This document shows, piece after piece, positions 32,748-42,067 of a stretch of 64,000 bases of DNA (position 1 is its first letter; the number at the start of each line of letters is the position of its first letter). Source of the stretch: Fragum whitleyi. Lineage: Eukaryota > Mollusca > Bivalvia > Cardiida > Cardiidae. Position numbers and translations under genes: made by a program. The stretch spans positions 3,582,501 through 3,646,500 of the forward strand of contig OX411559.1 in assembly GCA_948146395.1 (NCBI GenBank). Direction: 5' to 3'. The notes beneath the pieces were generated by a model. The model searched no databases. It was not told the DNA's origin and saw only the letters and a program-made list of their open reading frames with translations.

Positions 32748-33217
32748 CAGCAGAGGTACAGATGAGAGGGGGTAAATCCAGTCTAAAATCTCTATTTCTC
32801 AATCAAACCCTATATTGAAGATAGTCATTTGAATTGTCTTGACAGAACGATTCAAATGAGTACTAACAACATAGGGCTTGTGCTACAATTACTGAAATAC
32901 TTTGTTCTAAAATCCAATTATCTGCCCGAACCCCCACCCCGGTCTCTCTGTAATTTAAGACTGGTCCAATTTCAAAGAAATTGCCGACAGCTAAGATATA
33001 AAAACAGTTTCAGGTTGGGGAAGAAACACTTATGAAACGTGATTCTTTCATTTTCTATAATGCTATAATGGGCTTTTTTTTTCTTCAGAGGCATGAAAAT
33101 TGTAATCAGTTTGTGGTTTAATATATTATTTTTTCTTTAAGAAGCCTTGTCTGTCAAGGAAAGGTTGCTTCCTTGTCTGTAATGGTTATGACCAAATTTC
33201 AAAAGTATTGCAGTCAT
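32748..33217. repeat. Non-coding with hairpin (about 32780-32885)
   Basis: GTCATTTGAATTGTCTTGAC / GATTCAAATGAGTAC is a foldback; the rest is unremarkable. Confidence 0.5.
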
Positions 33218-34194
33218 TTAAGGTTCATGTAAAGTGTTTGAGACCCAATTTAAAGGGTATTCATTTGCCAAGAAAAAGCAGTATGTCCAGGAATATTATA
33301 TATCAAAATGAAGCTATTTATGAGCACAAGCAGTTGAAAAACATAAGACTGTTATTATAACTATAGCGGTATAGCCAAAACATTGTGGAAAAGGGTCATT
33401 TTGTACAGAACAAGCAACTGCATGACTGTTGGATAAAATTGGCTCATATTTTAACAAAGTCTATCCTAAAGTACCATCAAGGTAGTGCTACAACCATTGG
33501 TATAAAACTCAGCCCCAAAGCGTAGTTATGCAAGCAATTTATTTTGACTTATGTTATAAACACATATGTCATATATGTCATTCTAATTTTGTAAATGTGT
33601 AGATCTTTTTAGGGTATGGTGTGTTATCACAACATAAATAGACATTAATTGTTTATTTACCTGTAAGGTTGTTTAGTAATATATCAATTTCTATTTCACA
33701 GAACAATAAATATATTGTAATATTGGAGATCATTGAATTAAATAAACTATAATTTGAAATAAACCACAGAAAATATTTCACAATATTATGGTGTGATGTT
33801 GCACCATACCTTACATCTATTTTGTAAACAGACCAAACCGGTTTGACATGTATGTTGACAAAATAAATGGAAATTTATTGTTTCAAAAGAGCCTTTTGAG
33901 ACTGAGTTTTATATCTAAGGTTGTAGCACTACCTGGATGGTACTTCAGACTGTATTTTGTTAAAATACGGGGCAATTTTATGCAACCGTCATGCAGTTGC
34001 TTGTTCTGTACAAAATGACCCTTTTCCACAATGTTTTGGCTATACAGCTATAGCTATGGCAGTCTTATGTTGCCTAACTGGTTGTGCTTAGGAATAGCTT
34101 CATTTTGATATATAATATACCTGGACATACTGCTTTTTCTTGGCAAATGAAGTGCCCTAAATATTGGGCCTCAAACACTTTACATGAACCTTAA
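33218..34194. mobile_element. TTAA-flanked near-palindromic element, 977 bp
   Basis: TTAAGGTTCATGTAAAGTG at the left mirrors CACTTTACATGAACCTTAA at the right. Arms stay inverted through AAAAGCAGTATGTCCAGGA, CATTGTGGAAAAGGGTCATT and GGTAGTGCTACAACC to about 33520 and 33895, and a weaker pairing (GGTATGGTGTGTTATCAC) continues inward. No open frame. Confidence 0.85.
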
Positions 34195-34400
34195 TGGATG
34201 ACTGGTACAACTACACATGGCTTCCTGTTGTTTCCTACAACATTTCATCCAAGCCACCAGCTGCCCATCCAATTATTCCAAAAAATGTTTGAGACAAGCT
34301 ACACTTGATTTATGCGAGATGGTGAAAATCTGTTCTTTATGTTTTACCTGAGGCAAACACAATAAAGGATGGAAATTTCATCTTTGTGACGGTCCTAACT
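34195..34400. other. Nothing recognised
   Basis: Short non-repeat stretch between the palindrome and the SINE. Confidence 0.4.
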
Positions 34401-34598
34401 CATTCTAGATTTTTTTCCACATAGAGAGAGAGACAGTAACCACTGTTACCCACTTTTACAGCTGAGTGGATTGGGGCTTTGTAAAGTGTCCAGCCCAAAT
34501 AAACTACCCGCCTCCAGGTTGGGCCCGAACCTGCAACCATCAGGTCACAAGTCGAGTACGCTTAACAACCTGGCAAACAAGCCAGGTTCATTGATTGA
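34401..34598 (-). mobile_element. tRNA-derived SINE
   Basis: On the minus strand a tRNA-like head (GTTAAGCGTACTCGACTTG, then B-box-like GGTTCGGGCCC) is followed by GGGTAGTTTATTTGGGCTGG and GTGGGTAACAGTGGTTACTG. A and B box spacing fits a pol III promoter. Confidence 0.65.
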
Positions 34599-34603
34599 TT
34601 CTC

Positions 34604-34985
34604 TGAGTGTTGTATTACCATGCTTTCATTAATATTTCTGTTATATTGCCAAGGCTGGAGCACCTAACAATGAATTCTTGGTATAACTGACACCAGTTCT
34701 ACCATAACATTCGTTTCTAGCCTCCAGCTGATATCCTACATGGGTCTATGATTATCAACCCAATGGCAAAACAAATTGTCAGAAAGGATGAGTGCTGCCA
34801 CTGGGAATCGAACACAGGCCCTTTGCCACCACATCCTTTCCTAGCCTCCTGCTGCTATCTCACATAAGGTTACAGTTATCATCCCATAGGTGAGAGACAA
34901 ATAGTCTGAGAGGATGAGTGCCACTATCGGGGATCAAACCAGGGACCTCTTGATTGACAGTCAACACGCTACTAACTGCAATAAG
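34604..34985 (-). mobile_element. tRNA-derived SINE, near full length with internal duplication
   Basis: Minus strand: tRNA-like head at about 34985-34905 (TGACTGTCAATCAAGAGGTC, GGTTTGATCCCC), then GGCACTCATCCTCTCAGAC, GTGAGATAGCAGCAGGAGGC. A second partial head (TTCGATTCCCAGTGGCAGCA) and body follow, down to GGTGCTCCAGCCTTGGCAAT. Confidence 0.7.
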
Positions 34986-35054
34986 ACTGTGGCTTGAAGT
35001 GGGTTTAAGCTACTCCCTCTTCTCAGTGTAGGTAAAACATCTTGTTTGCTTATC

Positions 35055-35232
35055 TGACAACAGCGGCACTCATTCTTTCTGACTATTTGTCTCTCATCAA
35101 TGGGTTGATAATTGTAGAGCTATGTGAGATAGCAGCTGGAGGCTAGGAAATGATGTGGTAGTTGTACTGGTGAGAGAAATACGAGGAAACCACTGTTAGG
35201 TGCTCCAGCCGGCGCAATATAACTGAATCAAA
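35055..35232 (+). mobile_element. SINE body, opposite orientation to its neighbour
   Basis: GGCACTCATTCTTTCTGACT, GTGAGATAGCAGCTGGAGGC, GGTGCTCCAGCCGGCGCAAT: the same body as 34604-34985 reading the other way. Confidence 0.7.
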
Positions 35233-35389
35233 GGCCTGAAAGGCCTGAATTGAAGACAGGACTGAATATTAACAATTGGAATGAAAATTGTGGCATTTTG
35301 AGAAGATCTCTTGAGTGGGAATCAAAAATTTAAAACAATCAATGATGGTTACATATGGAAACTGCCCCTTCCTAACAAATGAATATGCT

Positions 35390-35781
35390 TTACTTTGAAG
35401 ACTCATCACTTCCAGATCCTATCCCTTTAGCCAATTCAAGCTTTACAAGAGGGTAACTGCCTTCATAATCGCTATTCATCCCCAAGTGTAAGTTTTCAAT
35501 ATCCTAAATGAAAAATAATATTTTTAAAATATTCATTTAACCAACAGAAATATGGTGGCAATTCCTGTATTCTAAAAACTCATATGAATTATTGCGACTT
35601 TGTTTTATAAAATTGTATAGATTATCCCCAGCAATCCAATATGATCCAAATCCGATTTTTTTCCAGTCAAACTTATTAAGTGGATGTGTAAAAATCTTAA
35701 ATAAAATGTTAATCCACATGACACACATTGCTTACCCCTTGATGAAGAGCTGAACATTTCATTGCCATGGTGTATATTGCC
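35390..35781 (-). CDS. Two probable last exons of an unidentified minus-strand gene
   Basis: On the minus strand, exon 35781-35736 (acceptor TTTCCAATTCAG, donor GGG/GTAAGC) and exon 35503-35390 (acceptor TTTTTCATTTAG, stop TAA) join in frame. They read AIYTMAMKCSALHQG, DIENLHLGMNSDYEGSYPLV, KLELAKGIGSGSDESSK: 52 residues plus one split codon, with an acidic Ser-rich tail. Both splice borders are good and composition is protein-like. I do not recognise the family. A possible first exon lies at 36947-36982; at least one connecting exon is still missing because the phases do not match. Confidence 0.45.
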
Positions 35782-36401
35782 CTGAATTGGAAATTTGTTC
35801 AAATTTCTTTTACATTTATTATCTGATCCAGGATTTGACTAATTATCTCCACATAGAAGAAGCAATGAAAGTAATACCAATATTCTTATTCGTACTTTTA
35901 CTAGTCAAAGTCAATACCAAGAAGAAGTATTTTCCCGTACAATAGCTGTAGCTTTTTTTTATGAATACCGTTTAAGTTTCTTCCAGGAGTGAAACATTCT
36001 ATTTCTATTTTTCCAGTGAGATATTTCGATCTTCATTTCAGGTTATTCTCCTTGCATATGGTCTTACTTAGTAGAAAATTATTTTTACTACAAAATAATA
36101 TATAAACCTGTTAAGACAACCAGCCTTTCAGGCCTTTTCCACGGGACTGCTTTTCTAGATCAAGATTCGGATTGAACTATCCGGTGAACTATCAATTTTG
36201 ATAAAACTGCCAAAATGACAGATCGTTAAATGAAATCCCGAGCTACAGCATTTATCACCTTGAGTAGAATTCTTTCAAAGTCCACTCCAGAATGTTACAA
36301 ATAAATCCATTCCAGTTTCCAAAACAGTTTTTGTTATTGTCAGAAAATTGTCGAAAACAAAAGCGGAAACTCAAAACCGGGGTCGCGCATGCGTGGTACT
36401 A
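35782..36401. other. Putative intron DNA, nothing recognised
   Basis: Between the possible first exon and the probable last exons on the minus strand; a missing middle exon may be here but I cannot place it. Confidence 0.3.
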
Positions 36402-36586
36402 CTGTATAGGCCATTCGGAACACCACTCGGCCAATCTAACGCATTCGTCACAACTCGGACGATTCCGTAACCTACATTTAGATAGTCTGAGACTTCGGAG
36501 ATCGCCCGATGATTACCGAGTGAATATCACTATCACAATCTGTTGCCGTTTACGGAAATGACCGAGTGATGTTCCGAATGCTGTAC
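36402..36586. mobile_element. TIR element about 185 bp, 'CATTCGGAACAC' ends
   Basis: CATTCGGAACACCACTCGG at the left and CCGAGTGATGTTCCGAATG at the right are inverted repeats. No coding capacity. Confidence 0.65.
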
Positions 36587-37191
36587 AATATGGATAGACA
36601 AAACAAGCCTAATAATAAAGTAATTTGATAAGCCATCGAAATTTCTCGGTAAATCCAAGTAAAAATTCAAACCTAGGAAATTCCAAGGGTTTACGAGTTT
36701 ATTCAAATAGCCTTGTGCTATTTTAGTTTTTATCCATTTACACTACGACAGGCCCGGGAGACGGATAAATAAAGCAACCTTAAGGACACACAAACACAAA
36801 ATTTTACAAGAAATAGGGAGTCTAAAATGGGGAACTGAAAATAGCTTGCCAATGCTATGCATAAAAACAGTTGTAGGATGCAATTGAAAATTTGGAGTAG
36901 ATGCAAAAGATTGCAGCCGAAAACGCCCTAAAACAGCACCACTTACGAATGTAAAACCCGTTTCTGCAGGCAACTTCTGCATAGATCATGTGTTCACTCC
37001 CCTGAGGTCCCGGCCAGAAATTAGGTCAGCACCAAAATTTTACGGTATATTGCTACACTATTGATTATTTTTGCCGCGTTTATTTTCATGAATGGGTCTA
37101 CTTTTTTTAGCGTAATGACACATGTAGGTTTGTTATTAAAATCCGATGGCGACGATCCCTATATTGAAAGACAGGTAAACCTGTCTTCAAT
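36587..37191. other. Possible 5' region of the unidentified minus-strand gene
   Basis: Apart from the candidate exon at 36947-36982 nothing is recognised. The sequence is less repetitive than its surroundings, with several CpGs. Confidence 0.3.
36947..36982 (-). CDS. Possible first coding exon of the same unidentified gene
   Basis: Minus-strand ATG followed by QKLPAETGFTF and a consensus donor (C/GTAAGTGG). It lies about 1.2 kb upstream of the two probable last exons. The link is inference from orientation and spacing only; the exon ends in phase 0 while the next known exon needs one base to complete a codon. Confidence 0.2.
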
Positions 37192-37245
37192 AAAAAATGT
37201 TGAAAGCCGCGTTAAACTCCATTCAATCAATCAATCAATTGCTTT
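37192..37245 (+). mobile_element. SINE 3' end fragment
   Basis: TGTTGAAAGCCGCGTTAAAC followed by an (ATCA)n tail. Confidence 0.7.
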
Positions 37246-37442
37246 TCTGAGAACAACTTTATAAGCTGAGGCAGGGGTGTAGAAATACAGGTTTTCTTCA
37301 CTTGTCCCCCGACAAGTAAAAGATGTTTTTCTACTTGTAAGCATGTCTTCCACAGAGGTCAAATTTGGGTCAAATAAACCAAGGTTTACCAAAGTCTAGT
37401 GTACATCAGAATATTGCCTCAATGTCTCATTCTTATCAGGTA

Positions 37443-37717
37443 CAAGAGCCATGTCAGACATGGCCATCCCCCTCCATCAAAGCTTGATAGTAAACTGAAG
37501 CCTAATCAAAGGACAATAACTCCAAAAATATGCAATCAAGAGCTGTAGTTCTTGTGCACTGCACTTCTCCTCCATGAGATCTATCCACCTATAAAGTTTC
37601 AAGTTGATAGCTTTTATACTTTAGCAGATATGCTCTGGACAAGTTTAGTGACGGAAGGAAGGAATGACGAATGGAGACCATTACTATATCCCCTTCACCG
37701 AAAGACAGGGGATAAAA
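37443..37717 (-). mobile_element. Pearl/Helentron-like element, minimal
   Basis: Minus orientation: 5' TTTTATCCCCTGTC near 37717; inner GGGGATGGCC; 3' hairpin GCCATGTCTGACATGGC followed by TCTTG at 37443. The microsatellite is reduced to a few TTCC/GTCA units. Confidence 0.8.
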
Positions 37718-37859
37718 ATGAGAATGTACTCATACAACACAATGCATTTATATCGTTTTTTAAAATGTATATCATGTAATTTTAATTAAAACATTGCTTG
37801 ATATGTCTTCTTAAGACTAGAAATAGACAATACTAGACCTGTCACAACGGAGATGCTTA

Positions 37860-38206
37860 CAGTCGATATTGCTCGAGCGACCATGTCTTTTAAGCGACCG
37901 ATTGTATTAAGCGACCACTATAAAAAGTCCCTTCACCGTAATCAAAATCTCTGAAAAGAGGACATTCTTATCGAAAAATTGGTTATTAATGAATCTTATG
38001 CTGTTAGAACCCATTAAAATCGTCTCAATAAGACGATTCTATTGGGTTCGAACATCATAAGATTCCGTACGACTTGACCGACAATGTATAAGTGGTATCA
38101 AAATGAACTGTCACATTTATCACAGTATTTCGTATTAAGCGACCATTCCCACAAACGACCGCTTTTTGGCGGTCCCTTAAGTGGTTGCTTAACACAAGTT
38201 TTACTG
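37860..38206. mobile_element. TA-flanked CAGT...ACTG MITE
   Basis: CAGTCGATATTGCTCGAGCG ... GCTTAACACAAGTTTTACTG with TA on both sides. An internal foldback (GAATCTTATG...CATAAGATTC, about 37990-38065) may be a nested insertion. Confidence 0.7.
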
Positions 38207-39237
38207 TACTGCACCACTACCACTTCGTACCAGTTCCCTGTTTTTCAGACAAAGTTCAACTGTGACCTTTACCTTTTTGACCCCAAAACAATAGGGCAAT
38301 TCGATGGGTCATGGGGAAACACTGTATAAAGTTTCTTGGTTCTAGATGACTTTGTTCTTGAGTTAATAGAAAGAAAAACGGTCTAAGGTCTTCACAAGGG
38401 CATAATTACCATAATGCATATAACGCAAGTGCGTACAAGAAATAAATCCTCTTTTGAAAAAAAAAAGTTGATGAATGATCATAACATCGGAACTACAGCT
38501 TATTTAAGCTGCAGTTACTAAGATTTGATTATTCACTAAAGAAAAGGGGAGCAGACGAAGGACATTCGTCTTTTGTCACAGTCCCCATATTGCCTTTACC
38601 CTATACATGTTTACTCTATGTTGGTCGCCTTTCTGTGTATAAGTTTTAAAATATTAGTTACGCCCATGTCTACAGGCAAACAGATGGAAGGACAGGGTGA
38701 AACCATTATACCCTTTTAATGGTGGGGAATACAATAATTTTCATTTCAGATCCTGGGTTACTGGTTATAATGTGCATCTCTCAAAATTTGATTATTCAAA
38801 GCAATCATTTCTCACTGAAAACAAAGCAATACATGTATAATATGAAGACAATCATTTATAATTCTTATTTTGATTTCTATGTTCCACAAGCCTGTTTTTT
38901 GTGTGATTTTTTTAATCAGAGCAATGCATTTATAATATACTTGGGCTCAGCTGTAAGTGTCTAATAGTGAACAAAATATTGTCATTCGGCTACCAAAACC
39001 TCTTAACTCCAGCTTATTCAGGCTGTAGTTACGAGGTTTTGATCCCCCAGCAACGATATGTTCTTGGAGCACAAATGCCCCTGAAACTAAAATATATCAG
39101 AGGATTGACCTTGATAATTGACCTTATCAGGTGACCTTGACCTTAACACTTGTAACATTAGTATTGGTAATAGGAATCTTCAAGCCAACTATAAGCATCA
39201 TAGTTTGAATAGTGTTCAAGTTCCATAAATAGAAATG
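38207..39237. other. Non-coding with two AGCTGCAGTTA-type hairpins
   Basis: AACTACAGCTT...AAGCTGCAGTTA (38490-38520) and AACTCCAGCTT...GGCTGTAGTTA (39005-39040). GACAGGGTGAAACC near 38692 and AAGTTTCTTGG hint at old pearl-like cores. No exon. Confidence 0.45.
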
Positions 39238-39490
39238 TTAACCCTTATCATTCTGAGCCTGGAATATTCCTACTTAGGCAGGAGGCATGGCCAAAGATCA
39301 GCCTGCACACATGTGCAGTCTGATCCCTGTCAATACCACCTGATTTTCCTTTATCTGAAAATCAGATAAGTTTGAAAAAATTGTATTTTCACATTAAAAA
39401 CTGACTCACAATCAGGGAAACCAGTAATTTCTGCACTTTGATTTTGATGCATTTTTGCCAAAGATTTCTATTCAGCATGAGGAGGGTTAA
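39238..39490. mobile_element. TTAA-flanked piggyBac-like MITE, family A
   Basis: TTAACCCTTATCATTCTGAG ... TTCAGCATGAGGAGGGTTAA; interior matches 588-837 (GACAAAGATCAGCCTGCAC type phrase). Confidence 0.8.
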
Positions 39491-39565
39491 GTTTTCACAG
39501 ACAGGCAGATAGACACCATTAATCAATGTACCCTGATCTACCAATAAGGGAGTATGAAATTCTAA

Positions 39566-39879
39566 CAAGAGCAAGGCCTACGGGTGCCTACGCTCGGCTG
39601 TCGAGTGCTGGATGGTGGGAAAAAATCTAAGTCGAAAAAGGGGCATAGTTTGCACAAAATGCATCTAGACTTATCCCCCTTGATAGTATAGGTTGCTCTT
39701 TTGATGGTGAACATGTGTGCCAAGTTTTAAGTGAATGCCTTCAGTGGAACCATAGATATAACAAAATGTCAAAGTTTTCGCACGACGACGACGAAGACAA
39801 CGACGACGACAACGACGCCAACGACACGGAGGCTATAGCAATACCTCGGGTTTTCTCCGAAAACAGCCGAGCTAAAAAA
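39566..39879 (-). mobile_element. Pearl/Helentron-like element, AGCTCGGCTG family
   Basis: Minus orientation: 5' TTTTTTAGCTCGGCTG near 39879; trinucleotide GTCGTTGTCGTCGTC microsatellite instead of GTCC; inner CAGCCGAGCG; end GCTCTTG at 39566. Confidence 0.8.
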
Positions 39880-40191
39880 CCAAAAGGGACATAATTCTTA
39901 CAAAAACTATTTCTATAGTTATCTCCCTTACAAGTATGGACTTTCTTAAGATTGTGAACACACATTACAAATATTTTCAGCACCAGAAAAGATATGACCA
40001 TGGTTATAGCATGTCATACTAAATTGCAAATGCTCAAACAATTGACACAAAAGGTATTACAATAGCTTTAATTTATGTTGAAAAACTATCCTGTTCAAAA
40101 TATTTCTATTCTCCTCAAAGATAGATATCTAACTTGAGTTATATCCCTCCCTTTTTTATTCTCTGCCATAGGTGGTTGTATATTGGTATCC

Positions 40192-40544
40192 CAGGGGTGT
40201 GGAACTTGACTTTTCTCCACTTGTCCATGGACAAGTTAAAGTCAATTTTCTACTTGTCCAGGATCAAAATGAACTTGCCCACATAAAATGCAATGATAAA
40301 TATTGAGAAAAAATTGTTTTTAATGACGAAAATGCTGTAACCCAGCATTTTCTTTATTGAAGACAATGCTTTTCCCCCTTTCATACAAACAAATGGGTGT
40401 CTTTCCCCCTATATCTTTTTAGTACTGTATCAAGATTTGCTCTGGTATTTACTTGTCCACGGACAAGTGGCATAGAAAATGTACTTTCCTACAAGTGGAA
40501 AAGCCCGTGTCAGACTAGTTTGGCATGGGAATTCCACACCCCCA
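40192..40544. mobile_element. TIR element, second copy of 4921-5276 family
   Basis: Ends GGGGTGTGGAACTTG / GGGAATTCCACACCCC, longer and better preserved than the first copy. Confidence 0.8.
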
Positions 40545-41185
40545 GGGTATCATCTCTGTTTATCTATCCCAACATCAGATTGTCTGAAAGTCTCTCAGTA
40601 CGTCCCAATCTTGTGAACACAACTGAACTTCATTTATGGACCAATTTGGTTCAAACTTTCATAAAATGTTCCTAGGCACCTGACCTTACAGGTATTAACA
40701 TGATTTGGTAAGATTCAGCTGCGTAATGGAAAAGGGGCATTCATGTCAAAAATCTTTTGAACGCATCTCCTCCTTCAGTTAGGGACTGATTTGGATGAAA
40801 TTTTCACAAAACATTCCTAGTCACCTGATCTTGCGCATATTATCACAATTTGGTAAAATTCAGCCATATCATGAAGAAAAGGGCCATCATGTCAAATAAA
40901 TTGTGAATGCAACTCCTCCTTCATTTATGGACCAATTTGGATGAAACTTTAAGAAAATGTTCAATGTCACCTGACCTTGCGCATACAATCGCTTTGTATT
41001 GGAGAAGATTATATATGGAATATGTACTTTCAAGAAAAACAAAACAGTGTTGGAAAATGAGAATTCCGTTACAACAAATACAAAATGGACCATGAAAATC
41101 TGTTCCAAAAGAATTTGTATTAGTGACTGAAAATGTTGTTGTATTAATGTTGTTAAAACGGAAGTTGGCTTTCTTGTTAAAACCA
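40545..41185 (+). repeat. Three diverged ~120-bp core units, possible pearl-like remnant
   Basis: Units near 40628, 40780 and 40920 share TTCATTTATGGACCAATTTGG, AAAATGTTCC and CACCTGACCTTGCGCAT. The stretch ends near GGCTTTCTTGTT, which could be a decayed terminus. Confidence 0.6.
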
Positions 41186-41566
41186 ATAATTGTCATGATA
41201 AAAAAAAAATTTTATAAACAGAGAAAGATTTTTTTACAGGCAGAACACAAGTTGGATTAAGCAATGAAAAAGAAATATATGGGTAGGTAAACACAATCTA
41301 AATCTGTTACATCGAAGCCTAACATCCTAGTAATTGATTGATTGAAAAGAAAATAAAATATCTCATTTTAAAAATTGAAATCACTTTTTCTTTCTGGAGC
41401 TCTGTTGAACATCGTAGGCAGGCTTATAAGCAAATAGAAAACATTGCAGAGAAAAGGTGTATATAATATAACCAACACTAATATTAAGCTTTTTCTCAAC
41501 AATGTTTTCTTTTATGAACATCTCTGGATCATGAAAACAATTTTGTAAGATTATTAAGTTGAGGAG

Positions 41567-41704
41567 TTAAGGTAGTTGACCAGTAATAGTTCCACAACAT
41601 TTTGGACATACATGTAATGAACTTTAACAGTGTTAACCAAGGTTTCCTAATGATTTTCAAAATTTCCAAAATGTTGCGGAACTATTACAGTTCCACTACC
41701 TTAA
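41567..41704. mobile_element. TTAA-flanked MITE, family C, at the GOSR2 stop codon
   Basis: 138 bp from TTAAGGTAGTTGACC to GTTCCACTACCTTAA. Its right-hand TTAA (41701-41704) contains the complement of the GOSR2 TAA stop. Confidence 0.88.
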
Positions 41705-42067
41705 GTAAGATATCTCCAAGCTAAAAACATAATAACACATGTCACTATCATTCCGATGTAGAGTATATATTTATCTTGAGTAGTCCTCCTCTCAATCAAT
41801 CGCATAACTGTGTTCGACAGTCCGAGGGTATTCGCAAGATCAAGAATTTTCTTGTGCGCACTTTTTAAAGTTAACCTTTGATCTTTTAGATTGGTGAGAA
41901 TGTTTGAACCATGTCCAATTAAATGATCCATCTCCCTGTTGACATCATTTAGTTTGGTGTTGTGTTGTAAAGCGGCGTCGATCGCGATAGTTGTGTCAGC
42001 GTCATTACGCTCAAATCGACGGGTTAAAAGGTCCTCTCTCTCGCGCTCTTCTTCTTCCCTTTGATAT
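41701..42067 (-). CDS. GOSR2: GOSR2 coding exon 3 (SNARE helix and membrane anchor)
   Basis: Begins [18 protein letters not shown], continues [18 protein letters not shown], then the SNARE helix and C-terminal membrane span. Acceptor TGTTTTCAG. The TAA stop (41703-41701) is part of the TTAA at the edge of a 138-bp element. Confidence 0.97.
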
